Below are positions 35,069 through 40,501 of a DNA stretch of 40,501 bases, piece by piece. The stretch's first letter is position 1, and each line of letters begins with the position of its first letter. The stretch is from Clostridia bacterium (GTDB lineage: Bacteria > Bacillota > Clostridia > Oscillospirales > CAG-272): NCBI GenBank assembly GCA_017396225.1, contig JAFQMP010000023.1, positions 1-40,501 of the forward strand, written 5' to 3'. The notes beneath the pieces were generated by a model, which had not been told where the DNA came from, made no database searches, and worked only from the letters and a program-made list of their open reading frames with translations. The translations under genes were made by a program, and so were the position numbers.

Positions 35069-36718
35069 ATGCTGAAGCAATTAAACGGTGCCGCCCTGCT
35101 TGACCTGCTGAAGGGCGGCATTGACAACATTGAAAAGCATCGCTCCTACTTAAACGAGCTGAACGTATTCCCCGTCCCTGACGGTGATACCGGCACCAAT
35201 ATGCTGATGACGCTCCGTTACGGTATGAACGGTGTAAAAGATGCCGAGGCCTCTGCGGGTGTGCTGGCAAAGCAATTTGCCACCGCCGCCGTCTTTGGCG
35301 CACGTGGCAATTCAGGTGTCATTCTCTCGCAGTTCTTCAAGGGCATTGCGGAGGTGCTTGACACCGAAAGCGAGCCTGACACCGCACTCTTTACCCGCGC
35401 CCTGTCGACAGGATACCGCCTTGCCTACGGTGCGGTTGCAAAGCCCGTGGAGGGCACCATACTGACAGTTATGCGCGATGCTGCAAGCGTTACCGAGGCG
35501 GCAGAACCCTTTGCAGATTTTGATGCACTGGTTGCCGTTTACCTTGAGGAGGCACGTGCCTCGCTTGCCCGCACACCGAGCCTTCTGCCCGTGCTGAAAA
35601 AGGCGGGCGTGGTGGACAGCGGCGCATCGGGACTTGTCGCTTTCTTCGAGGGCGTGCAGAAAAGGCTGCGCGGCGAGGAAATTGTCATTGACGAGCCTGC
35701 AGCGGCAGAAACTTCTGCGCCCCAAGCCCCAGACCTCTCGCTCGTCAATAAGGATACCGACTTTTCGCTCGGCTACTGCACTGAGGGGCTGATTCAGCTT
35801 AAAACAGACGCCGCCAATTTTGATGCGCTCGCATTCGGCAAGGGACTTGAACAGCTGGGCAGCTCGATTGTTGCCTCTCTTGAGGGTGACAAGCTCAAGC
35901 TGCACATTCACACCCGCCGCCCCGGTCGTGTGCTTGAATACTGTCAGCAAATTGGCGAAATGCTGACTGTCAAAATTGAAAATATGACCCTCCAACATCT
36001 CGGACGCGAAAAATCCACCAAAAAGGCGGAGAAATTTCTGGTTGCCGAGGGTGCGGGCGCAACCACCTTTGCCGTGGTTGCGGTTGCCACCACGGTACAG
36101 ATGCAGCAGACCTTCCTTGCCATGGGCGCCGATGTGGTGATTCTCGGCGACATCGCCCCCTCCTCCGGTGACTTTATGGAGGCCTTTGCCCTCACCAAGG
36201 CAAAGGATATTCTGGTCTTCCCCAACAGTGCAAACTCCATTCTCTCCTCGATGCAGGCAGGTGGTCTTTACCGCGAAGGGCGTGTCACAGTCTTAAACTG
36301 CCGTTCGATGGGAGAGTGCTATGCCAGCCTGTCGGTCATGGACTTTGACGGCAGCGCCGATGAAGCGGTATCTGCTGCCAAGAGCACCATTGCGGGCCTT
36401 TATGAAATCGGCATTTACCACGCAACGAAGGACGCCACCTACGGCAGCAAGCAGATTGCCAAAAACGCCTTCTTCTCTCTTTCCGACAAAAAAATTCTGC
36501 AAATCGGCACCTCCTTGCGCGAGGTCACCCTTGAAACAGTCAAAAAAACCATGGCAGATGCCGACTATAACGTGCTGACAATCTTCTGCGGCAAGGATAT
36601 GGCAGAGGAATACATCAGCAATCTGATAGAAAAAATCGAAGCATTGGGGCTTGACCTTGAGGTCGCCGCGGTTTACACCGAGGATACACTTTACAGTCTT
36701 TCTCTGCTCTTTGAATAA
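35069..36718 (+). CDS. fakA: Fatty acid kinase catalytic subunit (DhaL/DAK2 domain)
   Basis: A 549-residue kinase. The N-terminal DAK2/DhaL domain (about 1-200) has the Mg-ATP aspartates in PVPDGDTGTNM (D38 and D40) and GARGNSGVILSQ. The C-terminal two thirds match the FakA middle and DegV-like C-domain region (ATTFAVVAVATTVQMQQTF; ILGDIAPSSGDFMEAFA; VFPNSANSI). It phosphorylates FakB-bound fatty acids to acyl phosphate, which PlsX/PlsY then use. The length agrees with S. aureus FakA (548). It sits between the DegV gene and the transporter with short gaps, so it is co-transcribed. Confidence 0.9.
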   Translation: MLKQLNGAALLDLLKGGIDNIEKHRSYLNELNVFPVPDGDTGTNMLMTLRYGMNGVKDAEASAGVLAKQFATAAVFGARGNSGVILSQFFKGIAEVLDTESEPDTALFTRALSTGYRLAYGAVAKPVEGTILTVMRDAASVTEAAEPFADFDALVAVYLEEARASLARTPSLLPVLKKAGVVDSGASGLVAFFEGVQKRLRGEEIVIDEPAAAETSAPQAPDLSLVNKDTDFSLGYCTEGLIQLKTDAANFDALAFGKGLEQLGSSIVASLEGDKLKLHIHTRRPGRVLEYCQQIGEMLTVKIENMTLQHLGREKSTKKAEKFLVAEGAGATTFAVVAVATTVQMQQTFLAMGADVVILGDIAPSSGDFMEAFALTKAKDILVFPNSANSILSSMQAGGLYREGRVTVLNCRSMGECYASLSVMDFDGSADEAVSAAKSTIAGLYEIGIYHATKDATYGSKQIAKNAFFSLSDKKILQIGTSLREVTLETVKKTMADADYNVLTIFCGKDMAEEYISNLIEKIEALGLDLEVAAVYTEDTLYSLSLLFE

Positions 36719-36732
36719 CAAGCGAGGTTATT

Positions 36733-38097
36733 ATGAGAAAAATCAAAAGCAAAAAGCTGCTTGCCCTCTACGGCTGCTCCGGCTTGGGCGTCAATATGCT
36801 CAATATGATTATGGGCTCCTACCTTTGCAGTGCACTGATGACGGGTGGCTTCGTCAAAAATGTGGAAAGCTGGACCTACTTAAACAAAACGCTGGTTGTA
36901 GCAGGACTCTGGGCTGTGCTGCGCTTTATTGCAAAGGCCTTTGACGGCTTGATTGACCTGCCTCTTGCCGCCTTTGCCGACCGCCTGCACACCAAATTCG
37001 GTCGCAGAAAAACCGCCATTCTGATTGGTCTGATTCCCACCGTGATTTCCTATTGCCTCTTTATGGTACCCCTCAATGCTGAGGAAAGCTACCTGAATAC
37101 AATCTGGTTTGGCGCCCTGCTCATCATCTTCTACGCCTGCTACACCTTGACGATGCTGACCTATTACGCCACCTTCTCCGAGATTTGCGAAACAGAGCGC
37201 GATGCGATTTTCCTCTCCAATTCAAAATCCATTTGTGACGTGGTGTATATGAGCCTTTCCTTCGCGCTCGTCCCTGTCTTTGTCGCCTGTGGCATCAACA
37301 TTCGCATCGCGGCACTGGTCTTCCTGCCCCTTGTATTGTCAATGCTGATTCCGATGTTTCTCTTGAAGGAGGACGGCGAAACAGAAGAAGAGGTCGGCGA
37401 GCCCCTGACCCTGCGCCGCTCGCTTGTCGTTTCCTGCAAGTCGAAATCCTTTATGTACTGGATGCTGACCATCTCGATTATGACGGTAGGTCTCCAGCTC
37501 TTTCTCGGCGGCATCAATGAGCTGTTCTCCTCCACGGGTCTGAATATGACTGTGGTTATGGCCTCCTCCTTCGCCCCCGTACCGCTGACAATCATTGCCT
37601 ACAACAGAATTGTCAAAAAGAAGGGCTTGGGTGTCGGTTATAAGTTCATTCTGAGCATTTTCTCGCTCGGTATGGTGATTATGCTCCTTTGCTTCCATCT
37701 CGCAGATGCCGTCAGCGCAGGCACGCTTGCCCCCATTGTCCTGACCCTGATTGCGGTCTTTGGCGGCATTTTCGTCTCCTTCTCGCTCGGCGCCTTCTTC
37801 TCGATTACCTACACCGTTCCCACACATCTTGCCCAGCGCGAGCTCGCGCAAAACGGCAACAGCGTTGCCTCGATGTACTTTGCTGTGCAGGGGCTTTTTG
37901 AGGGAATCGCCGCAGGCATCGCCACCGGTCCCATTCTCACCCTGCTCAAGGACAAGAACGTCATCGCCCTGCTGCCCATTATCGTGATTGCTTGCTGCGC
38001 GATTGCGTTTGCCATGTCCTTCCGTTTCCCGCAGGAAATCAAGGAAATGGGCAAGGAATCTGTCCTGACGGTCGAAACGGCAGGCAATGATTTATAA
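36733..38097 (+). CDS. MFS transporter, GPH/MelB-MFSD2 type
   Basis: A 454-residue 12-helix transporter. AKAFDGLIDLPLAAFADR followed by KFGRRKT resembles helix II and loop 2-3 of the glycoside-pentoside-hexuronide cation symporters. D71 and D75 match in spacing the Na+-binding D55 and D59 of Salmonella MelB. The animal lysolipid carrier MFSD2A belongs to the same Pfam group. No glycosidase lies nearby; the neighbours are lipid genes, so a lipid or lysolipid substrate is inferred. GAGG precedes the ATG, and its stop overlaps the acyltransferase start by 11 bases. A sugar substrate remains possible. Confidence 0.8.
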   Translation: MRKIKSKKLLALYGCSGLGVNMLNMIMGSYLCSALMTGGFVKNVESWTYLNKTLVVAGLWAVLRFIAKAFDGLIDLPLAAFADRLHTKFGRRKTAILIGLIPTVISYCLFMVPLNAEESYLNTIWFGALLIIFYACYTLTMLTYYATFSEICETERDAIFLSNSKSICDVVYMSLSFALVPVFVACGINIRIAALVFLPLVLSMLIPMFLLKEDGETEEEVGEPLTLRRSLVVSCKSKSFMYWMLTISIMTVGLQLFLGGINELFSSTGLNMTVVMASSFAPVPLTIIAYNRIVKKKGLGVGYKFILSIFSLGMVIMLLCFHLADAVSAGTLAPIVLTLIAVFGGIFVSFSLGAFFSITYTVPTHLAQRELAQNGNSVASMYFAVQGLFEGIAAGIATGPILTLLKDKNVIALLPIIVIACCAIAFAMSFRFPQEIKEMGKESVLTVETAGNDL

Positions 38098-38722
38098 CAT
38101 TTTTCGCATCTTCGGCATTGTGCTCGGCTATCCGCTTCAGCTCCTCTTTTTCAAGCGAAAAACCTATTACGAGGACAAAAGGAGCACGCACCTGTACCAT
38201 GGCGGAAAGCTGATTATTTCCAACCATTTCAACATACTGGACTATGTGATGTCCTGCTTTGTTGTTTTTCCGCGCAAGCTGACTGCCATTGCCTCCGAGA
38301 TGCCCTTCAAAAGCAGAATTACCCGCTTTGGCATGAAATTCTTTGGCGCCATCGAGGCAAACCGCGAGACCCGCAGCATGAAATTTATGGACGAGGCTGC
38401 CGCCGTCATTCGAGGGGGCGGACTGGTGCAGATTTTTCCTGAGGGGCGAAACACCCCCGACGGCAAGATACACGATTTCAAGCAAAGCTATCTCGTGATT
38501 GCCCACCGCGCAGGCGCGCCAATTGTGCCAATCGTAACCGACGGCAATTACGGTCTTTTTCGCCGCACGCACGTGATGATTGGGCGCGAAATTGACGTTT
38601 CCCCCTTCTTTGCGGAGAAACGCCCCACCCGCGAGGAGCTGCGTGCCGCAAACGAATTTGTACACGCCAAGGTTCTTGCGCTACGCGCAGAGCTGGAAGC
38701 AAAAAAACAGAAAAAAGGATAA
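38087..38722 (+). CDS. PlsC-like 1-acylglycerol-3-phosphate acyltransferase
   Basis: A 211-residue membrane-associated acyltransferase. The catalytic motif NHxxxxD is N46-H47-FNIL-D52, and the substrate-binding FPEGR contains E119 in QIFPEGRNTPDG. An apolar N-terminal helix (residues about 3-22) would anchor it. Members acylate lysophosphatidate or other lysophospholipids. The gene begins inside the transporter's last codons without a good ribosome-binding motif, so it probably depends on translational coupling. The hydrolase follows after 5 bases. Confidence 0.88.
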   Translation: MIYNIFRIFGIVLGYPLQLLFFKRKTYYEDKRSTHLYHGGKLIISNHFNILDYVMSCFVVFPRKLTAIASEMPFKSRITRFGMKFFGAIEANRETRSMKFMDEAAAVIRGGGLVQIFPEGRNTPDGKIHDFKQSYLVIAHRAGAPIVPIVTDGNYGLFRRTHVMIGREIDVSPFFAEKRPTREELRAANEFVHAKVLALRAELEAKKQKKG

Positions 38723-38727
38723 CACCT

Positions 38728-39687
38728 ATGCCTCATTTTGTTTGGTGGATTCTCGGCGGCTTTGCCGCATCGGGAATCATCTTCTGGATTATTTCCTACA
38801 TTGTCGCGGCAAAGCTGGTCTACAAAAACACCCTGCGCCGCAACACAAGCGACCAATGGAGTCGCGAAATTCCCAGTGACGTTCACCCCGACTCACTCAC
38901 CATGTACCGCATCGGTCAGGAATGGGCAGACGCAAATGCTGCCGCCTGCACCGACGTACATATCGTGAGGGACGGTCTGAACCTCTACGGCGAATTTTAC
39001 AATTTTGGCGGCACACGCTGCGCAATGATTCTTTCGGGCCGCACGGAATGTCTCAAATACGGCTACTATTTTGCCATTCCCTATGCCAAGGCGGGCTACA
39101 ACATTCTGGTGGTTGACCCCCGCGGACACGGCAAAAGCGACGGCACCTTCAACACCGTCGGCTTTGAGGAAAGCAAGGACGCCATCGCCTGGGTACGCCA
39201 CATCGGGGAAGCCTTCAACCAGACCTCGTTTGTCTTTCACGGCATCTGCATCGGCGCGGCTGCGGGCATACTTGCCCTTACCGCCGAGGATTGCCCCGAC
39301 TGTATTGATGCGATTGTCACCGAGGGTATGTTCCCCAACTTTGCCGAATCCATGAAAAATCACCTCATCGAGCGTAAAAAGCCCGTACGCGGGCTGCTCG
39401 GGCTGATTAATCTGGAGATGAAGCGCCATACCGGCCACAGCATGCGCGTGGGTCCCATCAACGTCATTGATAAGCTTGACAAGCCGCTTTTGATGCTGCA
39501 CAGCAAGGAAGACCTTTATTCTACACCCGTTTACGCACAAAAGCTATTTAACAAGGCGGGCTCCAAGGAAAAATCCCTCATTTGGTTTGAAAAGGGGCGC
39601 CACTCGATGCTCCGCATCACCGATACCGCGCGCTATGACAGCGCTATCACCGAATTTTTGGCAAAGAACTTTGCCACCAAGATTTGA
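38728..39687 (+). CDS. Membrane-anchored alpha/beta hydrolase with cysteine nucleophile
   Basis: A 319-residue protein. One N-terminal span (about 3-32, WWILGGFAASGIIFWIISYI) is followed by an alpha/beta hydrolase domain with VVDPRGHGKSDG and the nucleophile elbow GICIGA. The elbow has C174 where serine is usual (GxSxG), as in dienelactone hydrolase. D262 (HSKEDLYSTP) and H292 (GRHSML) complete a Cys-Asp-His triad. AAGGAT precedes the ATG. The domain most likely faces one side of the membrane next to the acyltransferase; a lipase or lysophospholipase role is inferred from neighbours only. Confidence 0.82.
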   Translation: MPHFVWWILGGFAASGIIFWIISYIVAAKLVYKNTLRRNTSDQWSREIPSDVHPDSLTMYRIGQEWADANAAACTDVHIVRDGLNLYGEFYNFGGTRCAMILSGRTECLKYGYYFAIPYAKAGYNILVVDPRGHGKSDGTFNTVGFEESKDAIAWVRHIGEAFNQTSFVFHGICIGAAAGILALTAEDCPDCIDAIVTEGMFPNFAESMKNHLIERKKPVRGLLGLINLEMKRHTGHSMRVGPINVIDKLDKPLLMLHSKEDLYSTPVYAQKLFNKAGSKEKSLIWFEKGRHSMLRITDTARYDSAITEFLAKNFATKI

Positions 39688-39705
39688 TATTAAGGAGGAT
39701 TACTT

Positions 39706-40173
39706 ATGTTTTGTAAGCATTGTGGCAGCGCTCTGCCCGAAGGCGCATCATTTTGCATGACCTGTGGCAAAAAAACCACCGCTGACGCACCCGAAAAGGA
39801 TTTTGATTACGTACCCGCCGACACCGGCTTTGATTTTGAAGCAGGCGGCAACACCGCGTATTCTTACGATTTTGCAGCAGCACCCGCGCCCGCACCGCAG
39901 CCCATGGACGAGGAGCGCAGCGCACACGGCGGCAGAATCCTCTGCTTTGCCATTCTGGCTCTTGCCCTCTCGCTCTCCTTCTACCTCGCCATTGTCGGCA
40001 CGGTATTCTACATTCTCGCCAGGGTTCAGCTTGGCAAATACATCGCCAAGTATGGCGAAACCGAGGGGCGCGCCTCGGTTGGCAAGGCGCTCTCGATTGC
40101 AGCCCTGCCCGTCAACATTGTAATGATTGTCTGCTTTCTGATTGTGATAATTGCCATCGCGCTCACATTATAA
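39706..40173 (+). CDS. Zinc-ribbon membrane protein, unknown function
   Basis: A 155-residue protein. The N-terminal zinc ribbon is C3-x2-C6 (FCKHCGS) and C17-x2-C20 (CMTCGKKT). A linker rich in Asp, Ala and Pro (about 25-75) leads to two membrane spans (about 82-108 and 127-155). The ribbon would face the cytoplasm. The layout (zinc_ribbon_2 then hydrophobic C-terminus) is common in Clostridia, and function is not known. AAGGAGG lies close to the ATG. It is the last gene of the operon, before a terminator. Confidence 0.78.
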   Translation: MFCKHCGSALPEGASFCMTCGKKTTADAPEKDFDYVPADTGFDFEAGGNTAYSYDFAAAPAPAPQPMDEERSAHGGRILCFAILALALSLSFYLAIVGTVFYILARVQLGKYIAKYGETEGRASVGKALSIAALPVNIVMIVCFLIVIIAIALTL

Positions 40174-40183
40174 TGCCGCATAG

Positions 40184-40218
40184 AAAAACAGGCGTGAAGG
40201 ATTCTTCACGCCTGTTTT
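40184..40218. terminator. Bidirectional terminator at the end of the lipid operon
   Basis: Stem AAAACAGGCGTGAAG with its complement around a 4-base loop (GATT), then TTTTCG; the A-run on the other side also lets it serve the convergent DUF4097-like gene. Confidence 0.9.
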
Positions 40219-40225
40219 CGTTTGT

Positions 40226-40501
40226 TCAGTCGTCACCAAGGAAATCAATATTACCTGTATCGGTATGAATCTCAACAAGACCGCCTGCTGTGGTTGGCAC
40301 GCGCACACGTCCTGTATCAGTGGTTGCAAAATATTGCTTATCGCTAAGAAGCTTACCCGTCACGTCGCCTGTGTCAGTGGTAATCTTCGCCGTGCCGACA
40401 TTGGATTCGTCCAGAGAAACATCACCCGTATCGCTCTCAATTTCAAGATGACCGCCAATCAAGCTGTGATCAAGCTCAATATCACCGGTATTGCTCTCCA
40501 C
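40226..40501 (-). CDS. DUF4097-like beta-repeat protein (C-terminal part, cut by the right edge)
   Basis: At least 91 C-terminal residues are visible, and the frame stays open to the window edge, so the true start is outside. The sequence is a run of short parallel-beta units, each with a DTGD or NTGD turn (SNTGDIELDHS, SDTGDVSLDES, TDTGDVTGKL, TDTGRVRVP, TDTGNIDFLGDD). This is the pattern of the DUF4097 (adhesin-like, LiaX/YvlB) repeat domain. Some relatives act in cell-envelope stress; nothing here fixes the role. Confidence 0.72.
   Translation of the reverse strand: MESNTGDIELDHSLIGGHLEIESDTGDVSLDESNVGTAKITTDTGDVTGKLLSDKQYFATTDTGRVRVPTTAGGLVEIHTDTGNIDFLGDD

Overview
The window looks like chromosomal DNA of a gut-type member of the class Clostridia (Bacillota). 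Shine-Dalgarno sites are strong (AAGGAG or GGAGG), promoters are near-consensus sigma-A boxes (TTGACA-17-TATAAT), and terminators are intrinsic. The protein families also fit: KtrAB, clostridial-type pyruvate kinase, FakA/DegV, a methionine synthase without its own activation domain, DUF4340/GldG-like ABC genes and a BspA-type LRR protein. Family and species cannot be fixed from the sequence. I annotate 31 protein genes (one cut by the right edge) and two tRNA genes. I see no phage genes, transposase, CRISPR array or rRNA.

Layout. 1-5.4 kb: a GltS-type Na+/glutamate symporter, a leftward ktrB-ktrA potassium uptake pair, and pyruvate kinase. 5.4-9.1 kb: a GH2 beta-galactosidase with a divergent AraC regulator. 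9.2-13.3 kb: glmS, a FAD/Rieske oxidoreductase and a DUF421 membrane protein. 13.4-13.9 kb: tRNA-Val(CAC) followed by hairpin-rich repeat DNA holding an 18-bp copy of the tRNA 3' end. 13.9-15.9 kb: a small membrane protein and a Gfo/Idh/MocA dehydrogenase. 16.1-20.5 kb: a sigma factor overlapping the gene of a 1258-aa membrane protein with an anti-sigma-like N-terminus and a large LRR exterior. 20.6-23.3 kb: a cysteine-synthase-like enzyme, an AEC transporter, a palindromic repeat and tRNA-Arg(ACG). 23.3-24.2 kb: a CPBP-type membrane protease homologue and a 64-aa four-cysteine protein. 24.3-29.9 kb: a four-gene ABC operon related to Bacteroidota GldA/GldF/GldG plus DUF4340. 30-33.8 kb (leftward): metF, methionine synthase activation protein, methionine synthase. 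34.1-40.2 kb: a six-gene operon DegV/FakB-like, FakA, GPH-type transporter, PlsC-like acyltransferase, alpha/beta hydrolase with a cysteine nucleophile, and a zinc-ribbon membrane protein. The right edge cuts a DUF4097-like gene.

How genes work together. The metF-activator-metH set is one translationally coupled unit making methionine from 5-methyl-THF. The sigma factor and LRR protein look like a surface sensor that controls its own sigma factor. The last operon combines exogenous fatty-acid activation (Fak) with an acyltransferase, a transporter of the superfamily that includes the lysolipid carrier MFSD2A, and a hydrolase. I read it as a candidate lipid-scavenging or remodelling operon. 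These last two systems, with the Gld-like ABC operon, are the best candidates for under-described biology here. All functional calls are motif recognition by eye; no database search was run.
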